From Myxococcales bacterium (GTDB lineage Bacteria; Myxococcota; Bradymonadia; REDH01), in assembly GCA_018970625.1 (NCBI GenBank), contig JAGWVZ010000041.1, positions 1 through 14,241 of the forward strand: a stretch of DNA of 14,241 bases, written 5' to 3'. Numbering within the stretch: position 1 is the stretch's first letter; each line of letters opens with the position of its first letter. A program made the translations under genes and the position numbers. The notes beneath the pieces were generated by a model. It was not told the origin of the DNA. It saw only the letters and a list, made by a program, of their open reading frames with translations, and made no database searches. Positions 6,890-14,241 of this stretch are shown here, one piece after another.

Positions 6890-7068
6890 GCGCGCTATGA
6901 TTACCGTCCGTGGCGGTCGTTGAGTGGCGGTTTTCATGCGCCTGTGAGCCAAAAACGTATTGCACAGCTTGCCTTGCACCCGCGTGCATGTGTTACACAC
7001 ACGCGATCATGATCCGTCTTGCGACCCTCTTCCCGAAGATGTGCATGTTGATGCCCTCTCAACTCGCC

Positions 7069-10000
7069 ATGAACAGCTCCCCGCCTCTGGTCCACTCCCT
7101 GCGTGCAGCGCTCTGGTGTGTTTCACTGGCCAGTCTCGCCCTCCTGGCCGGTTGCGGCGATGATGGCGACAGCGCAGCCTCGGGGTCGATCATCCCGGTA
7201 GAGCTCACGTTCACCGCACCGGGTAGCGGCGACATCCTCGTGGCTGGCTCCGCGATCACGTTCGCCGTCAACTTCGAGGCCACCGGCGATGACGACCTCC
7301 CCGAGTCCGTTCGTTACGACTGGAACTTTGGCGATGGCACCACCCTGTCGGGCGCTCAGGACACACTCGAGCACACGTTCGCCGAAGACGGGAACTACCT
7401 CGTCACCGTTCGCGCCACGGCCCTCGACGGCGAAGACGTCGTCGCCGAAGCCACCGCCGCGATCAGCGTCGACCTCATCGCACCCGCCGACCTCTCCGTC
7501 AGCGCTCCCGTTCTCACCGTGCCCTCGGACACCCTCTCGACGGCTGACCCGTTCCGGGTGACCTTTGATATGACCAACGGCGCGGGCGCCATCCCGCAGA
7601 CCTTCAACGCCGGCGTCTTTCTGGCCTCCGAAGAGACCGTACCGCCCGGCAGCTCCATCGACAGCGCCACATTCGCTTCGCTGCGCACCAGCGGCGCCCT
7701 CGTCGAGATCGCCCTGCGCGAATTCGAAGGACTCGCCGAAGCGGGCCGAGCCAATGTGGACCTCAGCGGTCTGCTCGTGCCTGCGGGAACGCCTTCGGGA
7801 CGATACTCTGTCATCGCCTGGGCAGACCCCGAAGGCGTCGTCTCCGAGATCGACCTCGCCAACAACGGTGGCGTGGCCGCGCGCTCCTTTCAGTTCTTCG
7901 ATACCACCGGCGAAGGACCCGACCTGCTCGCCAGAGACGTCAGCGTACGACCCGGAAGAGCCAACACGCTCTCGCGCGTCACCATCGACGCCGCCATCGC
8001 CAATGTCGGCACGTCGCCCGCCCTGCTGTTCCCCTATTCGATCTTCCTGTCCACAGACCGCCTGATCGACGACACCGACACCCTCATCGGTGGCGGCAAC
8101 ATCGACAACGCCTCGCCAAACACACCCGTTCTGCTCAACGACGTCGTCATCGACCTTCCAGCGCCCGTCACCGAGCTCGGCGAGTACTACGTGCTCATCC
8201 AGCCCGACCCGGAAAACGCCATCACCGAGACCAACGAGACCAACAACGTCGGCGTCTCCAACCGAATCGTCGTCACCGACGAGCCCATCCCCGGCATCGA
8301 CATCGTCGCCACGGCCTTTGATGTGCTCCCCCGCACCACGTTCATCGATGGCTCCGTTGAAATCCGGGCCACCATCGCCAACACCGGCAGCGACCCCATC
8401 TCGGCGCAGTTCTTCTGCCGGGTACACCTCTCGGTCGATGAAACCCTCGAAGACACGCCCGGCGGCGACCGCGTACTCACCACGCTGCTGGTGGACCCCA
8501 TCGCCGGCGATGGCAGCGTCGAAATCGTGCAGGTCGCGCGCGTGCAATCCTTCTTCACCGCGGGCGATTACTACGCCTTCCTCGCCTGCGACCCCGCACA
8601 GGTCGTCGCCGAAGCCGATGAAGACAACAATGTCAGCGTCGCCGAGGGTGTCGTCACCATCGCCGGTGAAGCGGTCGTGAACCTGCGACCTGGCACGTTC
8701 ACGATCGACCCCGCCACCGTCGACAACGAAGGGCTTGTCGATGTCTCTCTCGACGTCTGCAACGACGGCTCCGCCGGTTCCACCCCGTCCGTGGTGCGTG
8801 TACATCTGTCTGCAGACCCGCTCTACGACAGCAGCGACACGGTGCTGCTGCAAAGCCGGGTTCCCCCCATCGACCCCGGCGCCTGCCTCACCATTCGCGC
8901 CGATGTCCCCGCCGTCTGCGACACCTTCCAGTCCTCGTACACCGCCTTCGCCGTCGTGGACGCCACCTCCACCGTCCCCGAGACCGACGAAGACGACAAC
9001 AGCGCGACCCTCGACAGCCTCGTCACCATCAACGGCCTCATCTGCGACTGCGAAGATGACCGCTTTGAACCCAACGACTCGCTCGTGCGAGCCTCGCTCA
9101 TCTCGGCGACCTCGCGCGTCTATGAGGACCTGACCACCTGCTCCGCCGCGATCGACTGGTATCGCGTGCCCCTGCTCCGCGGCGAGTCCATCCGTGTCGC
9201 CATTCTCTTCGACAGCGACCGCGGTAACCTCGACATGTCCCTCTACGGCACCGACCGCGCCTCGCTGCTCTCGACGTCGACCACCAACGGTGACCGCGAA
9301 GAGGTCGCCTACTTCGTCGCCCCCTCGGCGGGCGACTACTACCTGCAGGTGTTCGGACGCACCGCCGACGACCGGAACGTGTACGACATGGACCTCGCGG
9401 TCTCGGCGCGCGCTTCCGGCATCGACATTCTCCCCGTCACCGCGCGCGTTTCCCCCACCAACCCCGTGCTCGGACAGACCGTCTCGCTCTCGTTCGACGT
9501 CGTCAACCTGGGCGACACCCCCGCCAGCGAGTTTCAGGCGCGCTTCTTTCTGTCCGAAGACGCCATCATCAACCCCGCCGAAGACATCCGGCTCGATGAG
9601 CTCGTGATCTCCGGTCTCACCGACCGCCTCTCGCGAACCGTCGACGTCACGCTCCCCTCGGATATCGACGGCGGGCAGTACTACATCGGCGTCGTGGCCG
9701 ACTCGCGAGCCGACATCACCGAGCTCGACGAAACAAACAACACCACCGTCACACCTCCTCTGACGATCGACGGCGACTGCTTTGATGTGCTCGAACCCAA
9801 CAACAGCACCGAGACCGCCCGCGAGCTCGACCTGTCTTCCGGCCCGCCCGTCACCCTCGCCGGACTGCTCGCCTGCACCGACAACCGCGACTTCTACTCC
9901 GTCTGCGTAGCGGACGGCGCGTTCCTGACCCTCACCGCGACCTTCGACACTGCCGCCGGCGACATTGACCTGCGCCTCTTCGACGAGCTCGGCGTTCAGG

Positions 10001-11217
10001 TCGATCGCTCCGAATCCACCGGTGGCACCGAGACCGTCGGCGTGGACTACTCGGCAGGCGAACGCTGCTATACCCTCGAGGTGTACGTCGCCGGCCTCAA
10101 CCGCGAAGTCCCCTACACCCTTCAGGTGGACACCGGCGCTGCTTCGGACGACCTCGCCTGCAGCCTCATCGAAGAACCCAACAACGGCTTCGCCGCCGCC
10201 CTGCCACTGCGGAACTTCTACGACGCTGACGTCGCCGTTTGCCCCCTCGAAGACGAAGACTACTACTCGGTGACGCTCACCGCGCGCTCCGAAATCTCGG
10301 TGCGGCTGCTACCAGCCGAGGGCGAATCCACGGTGCCCGAACAACTCCGGCTCACCGTCTTTAACCCGTCGCGCGGCTTCCTCACCAGCGCCGTCAGCGC
10401 TACCGAGATTCTGCGCCCGGCCATCAACACCACCGGCACCTACTTCCTGCGCGTGCGTTCCAACGGCTCCGCGCCCCGAAGCCAGGCGTATCGCATTGAA
10501 ATCACAGGCGTTCCCGGCGTCGATCTCGTACCCTCCAACCTGCTGCTCGAGCCCGCAAGCGGGCTCCCGGGTGACTCCATCCGATTCACCTTCAACCTCG
10601 CCAACACCCGCGATGGCGCCAGCGCCGCCACCACGTACGGCGTCTACCTCTCGGACGACACCGTCTGGGATGAGTCCGACACCCTGCTCCGACAGCTCGA
10701 CCTGCCCGCCGTCGCCGGCTTTGAGACCCGCATCGAAGGGCGCCGGTTCGACATCCCCGCCGACCTCGTCACAGGTGGCCTCTTCAACATCCTCGTCGTC
10801 GTCGACGACACCAGCCGCGTGGTCGAGTTCTCCGACCGAAACAACGTCACCTCGGCCGAGCTTGTTGTGTCGCCGCGCTGCGCCCCCGACGTCGCCGAAC
10901 CCAACAACTTCTCGTTCGAAGCCTTCGGCGCTGCCGATGCCGAAGGGGAATCCCTGACCCTCTGCGCCGACGTCGACTGGTATGCGTTCACCGCGCCGCG
11001 CGCCGGAACCTTCACGGCCTCCATCCGGTTCACGCACGCGGCCGGTGACCTCGACCTTTACGCCTACCGCAACCCCGCCGCTGCGCCGCTCGCCGTGAGC
11101 GACAGCATCGACGACGACGAGAGCGTCACCTTCACCGCCAGCAACGGCGAGACCATCTGGCTGTACGTCGAGGCCTTCCAGAACGACGTCAACACCTACA
11201 CCCTCTCCGTCGACTGA
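7069..11217 (+). CDS. Giant modular surface lipoprotein (PKD, six CARDB, four PPC domains)
   Basis: About 1,382 residues. A lipoprotein signal ends in LLAGC with the lipidated cysteine at residue 29; the next residues (G, D, D) and acidic composition suggest an exported, probably outer-membrane or cell-surface, anchor. Then come one PKD domain (about 44-134, with WNFGDG at 85 and an HTF...GNYLVTV strand), four CARDB-type beta-sandwiches (about 136-278, 284-403, 409-532, 537-654), PPC (661-780), CARDB (784-900), PPC (904-1021), PPC (1031-1145), CARDB (1151-1267) and a final PPC (1271-1382). Each CARDB unit ends in an acidic ExDxxNN-like motif; each PPC opens with C-x(4-6)-EPN. Such modules bind ligands or extend proteins, and no enzyme domain is present, so an adhesive or structural role is inferred. 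The start is uncertain: in-frame ATGs at 7009, 7039, 7045 and 7051 precede it; 7069 gives the most typical signal length. Confidence 0.88.
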   Translation: MNSSPPLVHSLRAALWCVSLASLALLAGCGDDGDSAASGSIIPVELTFTAPGSGDILVAGSAITFAVNFEATGDDDLPESVRYDWNFGDGTTLSGAQDTLEHTFAEDGNYLVTVRATALDGEDVVAEATAAISVDLIAPADLSVSAPVLTVPSDTLSTADPFRVTFDMTNGAGAIPQTFNAGVFLASEETVPPGSSIDSATFASLRTSGALVEIALREFEGLAEAGRANVDLSGLLVPAGTPSGRYSVIAWADPEGVVSEIDLANNGGVAARSFQFFDTTGEGPDLLARDVSVRPGRANTLSRVTIDAAIANVGTSPALLFPYSIFLSTDRLIDDTDTLIGGGNIDNASPNTPVLLNDVVIDLPAPVTELGEYYVLIQPDPENAITETNETNNVGVSNRIVVTDEPIPGIDIVATAFDVLPRTTFIDGSVEIRATIANTGSDPISAQFFCRVHLSVDETLEDTPGGDRVLTTLLVDPIAGDGSVEIVQVARVQSFFTAGDYYAFLACDPAQVVAEADEDNNVSVAEGVVTIAGEAVVNLRPGTFTIDPATVDNEGLVDVSLDVCNDGSAGSTPSVVRVHLSADPLYDSSDTVLLQSRVPPIDPGACLTIRADVPAVCDTFQSSYTAFAVVDATSTVPETDEDDNSATLDSLVTINGLICDCEDDRFEPNDSLVRASLISATSRVYEDLTTCSAAIDWYRVPLLRGESIRVAILFDSDRGNLDMSLYGTDRASLLSTSTTNGDREEVAYFVAPSAGDYYLQVFGRTADDRNVYDMDLAVSARASGIDILPVTARVSPTNPVLGQTVSLSFDVVNLGDTPASEFQARFFLSEDAIINPAEDIRLDELVISGLTDRLSRTVDVTLPSDIDGGQYYIGVVADSRADITELDETNNTTVTPPLTIDGDCFDVLEPNNSTETARELDLSSGPPVTLAGLLACTDNRDFYSVCVADGAFLTLTATFDTAAGDIDLRLFDELGVQVDRSESTGGTETVGVDYSAGERCYTLEVYVAGLNREVPYTLQVDTGAASDDLACSLIEEPNNGFAAALPLRNFYDADVAVCPLEDEDYYSVTLTARSEISVRLLPAEGESTVPEQLRLTVFNPSRGFLTSAVSATEILRPAINTTGTYFLRVRSNGSAPRSQAYRIEITGVPGVDLVPSNLLLEPASGLPGDSIRFTFNLANTRDGASAATTYGVYLSDDTVWDESDTLLRQLDLPAVAGFETRIEGRRFDIPADLVTGGLFNILVVVDDTSRVVEFSDRNNVTSAELVVSPRCAPDVAEPNNFSFEAFGAADAEGESLTLCADVDWYAFTAPRAGTFTASIRFTHAAGDLDLYAYRNPAAAPLAVSDSIDDDESVTFTASNGETIWLYVEAFQNDVNTYTLSVD

Positions 11218-11394
11218 ACCGGCAGTACACCAGACGCATGGCGATTCGGCATGGCAGGGCGAAATTACGCTCCGAAGTGAACTTTTTACGCTTATTTGTG
11301 AACGCGTTCGCCTGACGTCTGACACCCGGCGCCCTCCTCTCCAGGCAACTGCACAACGCTTGCGTACGTCCACGCGTTGGCTAAACAGCGACCC
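11218..11394. other. Intergenic gap before the metallophosphoesterase
   Basis: This 177-base stretch probably carries the promoter of the downstream genes, but I could not find a convincing -35/-10 pair. It contains a T5 run (11283-11287), a perfect palindrome GAACGCGTTC (11300-11309) and GTGAAC twice (11277-11282, 11298-11303), 21 bases apart. A weak stem TTCGG/CCGAA (11245-11276) precedes the T-run but has a 22-base loop, so a terminator is doubtful. Confidence 0.4.
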
Positions 11395-12324
11395 ATGATT
11401 CGCATCGGCCAACTCACTGACATCCACGTCCACGACTTCGCAGACCTGCGAAAACGGGATTTTCTGGGTAAACGCCTGACGGGGTTCGTCAACTGGCGCC
11501 TGAAGCGCTCCGAAGAATACTCCGTCGAAGTGCTCAGCGCCGCCGTCACGCGCCTTGTCGAAGAGCGCCCCGACCTGGTGCTGGTCACGGGCGACCTCAG
11601 TAACCTGGGCCTGCGCTCCGAATGGCACGCCGCGCAGCGACTGCTGCAACCGCTCCGCGATGCCGGGTTACGTGTCGGCGTAATCCCGGGAAATCACGAC
11701 TACTACGTGCGCGGCAGCGCCATGGGCGCCTTTGAGCACACCTTTGACACCTGGCAGTGGGCCGACTCCCGTCTCAGCGCGCACTACCCCTTCGTCATGC
11801 GCGCCGGAAACATCAGCGTGCTCATGATGAACTCGGCGATCCCGACCATGCCGCTGTTCGCGTACGGACGCGTCAGCCGCGCCCAGCTTCACCGCGCAGC
11901 TCAGCTCGCTGAAATCGAACGTTTTCAGGGCCAGAAGCTGGTGGTGGCGCTCCATCATCATCCCATTCCAGCCCCGAACAGGAAAATCGACGCCACACGC
12001 GACCTCAAGGACGCCAGACGCGTACGCGACTTCGCACGTGAAATCTGCGCTGAGCTCGTCCTGCACGGTCACAACCATTACCAGCACGTGCGCCGACTCT
12101 CGTCAGGGCACGGACCCGTCGTCGTCGGACTCTCCAGCGGCACCACCAGCCGCCAGGACCACGACCTCAAACGGGGCCAGATTGGCTTGTACACGTTCAA
12201 CGAGGATGGCGTGCAGGACGTGGCCATTGCCAGCTGGACCGGAACCCATTTTTCGCCTTTCGAATCCGTCGCACTCGACCAGATCCCCGTCATTTTCGAC
12301 AACGAAACCGCGGTCACCCTCTGA
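11395..12324 (+). CDS. Calcineurin-like metallophosphoesterase (CpdA/Icc-like)
   Basis: A 309-residue cytoplasmic-looking metal-dependent phosphoesterase. All five metal-binding blocks are visible in order: D9-x-H11 (TDIH), G66-D67 with N70 (GDLSN), GNHD (99-102), the HHH stretch (187-189) and GHNH (225-228). This arrangement fits the class that includes CpdA-type cyclic nucleotide phosphodiesterases and lipid-A precursor hydrolases, but the substrate cannot be told from sequence alone. There is no signal peptide. The ATG at 11395 is chosen because MIRIGQLTDIH starts directly at the first beta strand as in relatives; a TTG six codons upstream is the alternative. No clear ribosome binding site is present. 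It stands 26 bases before the dehydrogenase gene and may share its transcript. Confidence 0.9.
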   Translation: MIRIGQLTDIHVHDFADLRKRDFLGKRLTGFVNWRLKRSEEYSVEVLSAAVTRLVEERPDLVLVTGDLSNLGLRSEWHAAQRLLQPLRDAGLRVGVIPGNHDYYVRGSAMGAFEHTFDTWQWADSRLSAHYPFVMRAGNISVLMMNSAIPTMPLFAYGRVSRAQLHRAAQLAEIERFQGQKLVVALHHHPIPAPNRKIDATRDLKDARRVRDFAREICAELVLHGHNHYQHVRRLSSGHGPVVVGLSSGTTSRQDHDLKRGQIGLYTFNEDGVQDVAIASWTGTHFSPFESVALDQIPVIFDNETAVTL

Positions 12325-12350
12325 CCGCCCCTCCGCAGCGCAGGTTCGAT

Positions 12351-13211
12351 ATGGACGCATCGCTTCGTCATTTTGGCATCATGGGCGCCGGCCAGATGGG
12401 TGCCGGAATCGCACAGGTAGCCGCTCAGCATGGCTACAACGTCATCCTGATCGACCGCACACAGGCTTCGCTCGACCGCGCATCCGGAGTCGTTCGTAAC
12501 TCGCTCGGACGCCTCATCAAAAAAGGCGCGCTCACCGAAGAGGCCAGCGCCGAGATTCAGGCTCGTATCACCACCACACTCGATGTCTCGGCGTTCGCCG
12601 AAGCCGATCTGGTCGTGGAAGCCATCGCCGAAAAGCTGGAACCCAAGCTGGAGCTGCTGCGCAGGCTGGCCGCGATTGTTCCTGAGACCACCATTCTGGC
12701 ATCCAACACCAGCTCCATCAGCATCACACGCCTCGCGGCTGCCACCCGGCACCCCGAGAACTTCATGGGCATGCACTTCATGAACCCGGTCCCCATGATG
12801 ACGCTCTGCGAGCTCATCAAGGGTCTCGCCACCTCCGACGAGACAGTCGCGAAGGTCACCGCTGTGGCCCAGGCCATGGGCAAGACCACGATCCTGGCTG
12901 CCGACTACCCGGGCTTCATCGTCAATCGCATCCTCATCCCCATGCTCAACGAGGCCGTGTTTGCCCTCATGGAAGGGCTGGGTACGCCCGAAGACATCGA
13001 CTCCGCCATGAAGCTGGGCTGCAACCAGCCCATGGGCCCACTCGCGCTCGCCGACCTCATCGGTCTCGACACCGTGCTCTCCATTATGGAAGTACTTCAT
13101 AACGGAACAGGCGACTCCAAGTACCGGCCCTGCCCGCTGCTCCGCACCTACGTCAATGCCGGTTGGCTGGGACGAAAGACCTCGCGTGGGTTCCACCGTT
13201 ATTCCGCCTGA
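12351..13211 (+). CDS. hbd: 3-hydroxybutyryl-CoA dehydrogenase
   Basis: A 286-residue enzyme that interconverts 3-hydroxybutyryl-CoA and acetoacetyl-CoA with a nicotinamide cofactor. The N-terminal Rossmann fold has GAGQMG (12-17), and D35 at the end of the second strand points to NAD rather than NADP. Residues matching the family's active site are S118 (SNTSS), H142 (GMHFMNP), E154 (CELIKG) and N192 (FIVNR). The C-terminal helical domain ends in the typical YRPCPLL...GWLGRKT..GF block (258-281). Length agrees with clostridial Hbd, PaaH and FadB2-type monofunctional enzymes. AGG six bases before the ATG is a modest ribosome binding site. The crotonase gene, for the next step, starts 36 bases downstream. 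Related names (paaH, fadB2) would fit equally well. Confidence 0.92.
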   Translation: MDASLRHFGIMGAGQMGAGIAQVAAQHGYNVILIDRTQASLDRASGVVRNSLGRLIKKGALTEEASAEIQARITTTLDVSAFAEADLVVEAIAEKLEPKLELLRRLAAIVPETTILASNTSSISITRLAAATRHPENFMGMHFMNPVPMMTLCELIKGLATSDETVAKVTAVAQAMGKTTILAADYPGFIVNRILIPMLNEAVFALMEGLGTPEDIDSAMKLGCNQPMGPLALADLIGLDTVLSIMEVLHNGTGDSKYRPCPLLRTYVNAGWLGRKTSRGFHRYSA

Positions 13212-13247
13212 TTCACGGCCGCCGGCCCTCCACGACAACGGTTTATC

Positions 13248-14033
13248 ATGCTTGAACTCACCAATATCCGCGTCGGGCTCGTCGACGGCATCGCGACCGT
13301 CACCATCTCCCGCCCTCAGGCCATGAACGCCCTGAACCCGCTCACCATCTCGGAGCTGGCTCAGGTGGTGGACTGGATCGAAGGCGACAACGGTGTTCGT
13401 GCCGTCATCATTACCGGCGACGGCCCCAAGGCCTTCGTCGCCGGCGCCGACATCGCCGCCATGCGCCACATGACCGCCGAACAGGCCGAAACCTTCTCGA
13501 AGGCGGGCTCGGCCACCCTGCGCCGTATTGAGCTGCTCCCACTGCCCGTTATCGCGGCCGTGAACGGCTTTGCGCTCGGCGGAGGTTGCGAGCTCGCCAT
13601 GGCCTGCGACTTCATTTACGCAGCCGAACACGCGAAGTTTGGTCAGCCCGAAGTCAATCTGGGCCTGATCGCCGGCTTTGGCGGTACGCAGCGCCTTCCA
13701 CGAAAGGTACCTGCCGGCATGGCCATGGAATTACTGCTCACCGGCCGCATTATTGACGCCGCCGAAGCCCACCGCATCGGGCTCGTCAATCGCGTGGTCG
13801 CCGCCGACTCGCTCCTCGAGAACGCGACGGCCACACTCCGGGAAATCCTCTCCAAAGGCCCGGTGGCTGTGCGCAAAACAAAGACCCTCGTGCAAACCTC
13901 CCCCGACGTCACCATCGACGCCGGTCTGGCCAACGAATCCGCAGTGTTCGGCGATATTTTCGGCACCGAAGACTTTCTGGAGGGTACCGGCGCCTTCCTT
14001 GAAAAGCGTAAGCCGTCGTTCACTGGCAAATAA
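13248..14033 (+). CDS. crt: Enoyl-CoA hydratase / crotonase
   Basis: A 261-residue crotonase-fold enzyme that reversibly hydrates crotonyl-CoA (or other short enoyl-CoAs) to 3-hydroxyacyl-CoA. The oxyanion-hole strand FVAGAD is at 63-68 and the second oxyanion element GGGCELAMACD at 111-121. Both catalytic glutamates of true hydratases are present: E115 in that block and E135 in FGQPEVNLGL, followed by GFGGTQRLPR (143-152). This distinguishes it from crotonase-fold isomerases or dehalogenases that lack one glutamate. It directly follows the 3-hydroxybutyryl-CoA dehydrogenase gene, which supports a paired role in butyrate, polyhydroxybutyrate or short-chain beta-oxidation metabolism; thiolase and acyl-CoA dehydrogenase partners are not in the window. 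No strong ribosome binding site is visible. Confidence 0.93.
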   Translation: MLELTNIRVGLVDGIATVTISRPQAMNALNPLTISELAQVVDWIEGDNGVRAVIITGDGPKAFVAGADIAAMRHMTAEQAETFSKAGSATLRRIELLPLPVIAAVNGFALGGGCELAMACDFIYAAEHAKFGQPEVNLGLIAGFGGTQRLPRKVPAGMAMELLLTGRIIDAAEAHRIGLVNRVVAADSLLENATATLREILSKGPVAVRKTKTLVQTSPDVTIDAGLANESAVFGDIFGTEDFLEGTGAFLEKRKPSFTGK

Positions 14034-14035
14034 TC

Positions 14036-14039
14036 AGGA
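14036..14039 (+). promoter_or_regulatory. Ribosome binding site AGGA for the last gene
   Basis: AGGA stands eight bases before the ATG at 14048, between the crotonase stop and the next start. It supports the short repeat-containing frame at the window end as a real gene. Confidence 0.55.
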
Positions 14040-14047
14040 CCTCTCGC

Positions 14048-14241
14048 ATGAGCAGCCGCCCCGGCCCCTACTCTCGCCCTCGGCCGAACGCTTCTCAGGG
14101 CGGCGGTACGCCCACGCATCCAACGAATCAATCAGCTTCAGGCGCACGCGACAACCGATCGCCACAACGCGATGAACGGCAGCGGTATGACGAACGCCCG
14201 CCTCAACGCGATGAACGGCAGCGGTATGACGAACGCCCGCC
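14048..14241 (+). CDS. N-terminus of a charged Arg-rich repeat protein (3' end outside window)
   Basis: An ATG 14 bases after the crotonase stop, with AGGA at good spacing, opens a frame that runs to the window end without a stop. The visible 64 residues are low-complexity: a Ser/Arg/Pro start, a Gly/Thr/Asn/Gln/Ser stretch, then two exact copies of a 13-residue unit PQRDERQRYDERP (residues 39-51 and 52-64). Alternating Arg and Asp/Glu suggests a disordered or RNA-binding extension, as seen before the folded domain of some RNA-modifying enzymes and helicases; the downstream domain is outside the window, so the function cannot be stated. It is likely co-transcribed with the dehydrogenase and crotonase genes. 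Confidence 0.65.
   Translation, partial: MSSRPGPYSRPRPNASQGGGTPTHPTNQSASGARDNRSPQRDERQRYDERPPQRDERQRYDERP
14162..14239 (+). repeat. 39-base tandem direct repeat (2 visible copies, may continue)
   Basis: Copies at 14162-14200 and 14201-14239 differ at one base (third position of the first codon, CCA against CCT). Near identity at synonymous positions points to recent duplication. The array may continue beyond the window, since the last two bases (CC) match the start of another copy. Confidence 0.92.

Larger units (their letters stand above)
6761..7068. other. Divergent intergenic region between two envelope genes
   Basis: About 308 bases separate the minus-strand membrane-protein operon from the plus-strand lipoprotein. 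It is less GC-rich than its surroundings near 6878-6960. It holds a candidate minus-strand promoter (6860-6889), a TATGAT hexamer on the plus strand (6896-6901) without a good -35 partner, and short perfect palindromes at 6865-6877, 6989-6999 and 7005-7014. The reading frames that cross it are N-terminal extensions of the two flanking genes and do not look like protein sequence. No RNA gene is apparent. Confidence 0.6.

Noticed and set aside
6761..7000. An 80-codon N-terminal extension of the membrane-protein gene starting at 7000
   Set aside because: The extension reads like translated intergenic DNA (Arg/Thr-rich with scattered Cys), crosses the candidate promoter, and a GGAG site supports the start at 6760.
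7123..8853. A 576-codon open frame on the minus strand opposite the lipoprotein gene
   Set aside because: It is a shadow of the GC-rich third codon positions of the plus-strand gene. Its Gly/Asp/Val/Arg-rich product has no domain, and the plus frame shows clear PKD/CARDB modules.
11245..11287. Possible intrinsic terminator after the lipoprotein gene
   Set aside because: The stem is only five pairs with a 22-base loop and the T-run is short and offset by six bases from the stem.
10309..11649. A 446-codon minus-strand frame spanning the lipoprotein end and the metallophosphoesterase start
   Set aside because: It overlaps two well-supported genes, has a low-complexity Gly/Val/Asp product and no ribosome binding site worth noting.
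12078..13631. A 517-codon minus-strand frame opposite the metallophosphoesterase, dehydrogenase and crotonase genes
   Set aside because: The plus strand here encodes enzymes with intact catalytic motifs; the antisense product is His/Gly/Asp-rich without any recognisable fold.
1..14241. CRISPR array, defence system, prophage or integron
   Set aside because: No regularly spaced repeats with unique spacers, no transposase, integrase, phage or nuclease-type gene is visible; the repeats present are short in-frame coding repeats.

Overview
The window is a piece of a GC-rich, Gram-negative bacterial chromosome. The gene content is an ECF sigma factor with a FecR/TPR anti-sigma protein, a very large lipoprotein built from PKD, CARDB and PPC modules, many Ala/Pro/Glu-rich linkers, and short-chain acyl-CoA enzymes. 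This mix suggests a Myxococcota-like (former deltaproteobacterial) lineage, possibly Bradymonadia. That placement is inference from gene style; the window holds no rRNA or other marker that would settle it.

Left block (1-3739, plus strand): the tail of a very acidic protein, then a secreted envelope protein with a 19-residue tandem repeat and a beta-barrel-like C-terminus. An ECF sigma factor and a membrane anti-sigma protein (zinc-finger motif, one membrane segment, FecR domain, TPR-like tail) follow. The last three genes are joined by two ATGA stop/start overlaps, so they are almost certainly one translationally coupled unit and probably one envelope-to-transcription signalling pathway.

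Middle block (3809-6760, minus strand, convergent with the left block): three tightly packed genes in the order single-pass membrane protein of unknown function, ThiD-type hydroxymethylpyrimidine (phosphate) kinase, rhomboid serine protease with its catalytic residues intact. Gaps are 3 and 18 bases.

Divergent region (6761-about 7068): about 300 bases with a candidate minus-strand promoter that has a perfect 13-base palindrome in its spacer.

Right block (about 7069-14241, plus strand): a lipoprotein of about 1,380 residues (1 PKD, 6 CARDB, 4 PPC modules), then after a 177-base gap a CpdA-like metallophosphoesterase, a 3-hydroxybutyryl-CoA dehydrogenase, an enoyl-CoA hydratase/crotonase, and the start of a charged, Arg-rich protein with a 39-base tandem repeat, cut by the window end. 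The dehydrogenase and crotonase catalyse consecutive steps (acetoacetyl-CoA, 3-hydroxybutyryl-CoA, crotonyl-CoA) of short-chain fatty acid, butyrate or polyhydroxybutyrate metabolism.

I found no tRNA, rRNA, CRISPR array, insertion sequence, phage gene or recognisable defence system. The most unusual items are the sigma/anti-sigma/envelope cassette with repeat and homopolymer features in its envelope gene, the three-gene rhomboid operon with an unknown membrane protein, and the modular lipoprotein with a conserved cysteine pair in every PPC domain.
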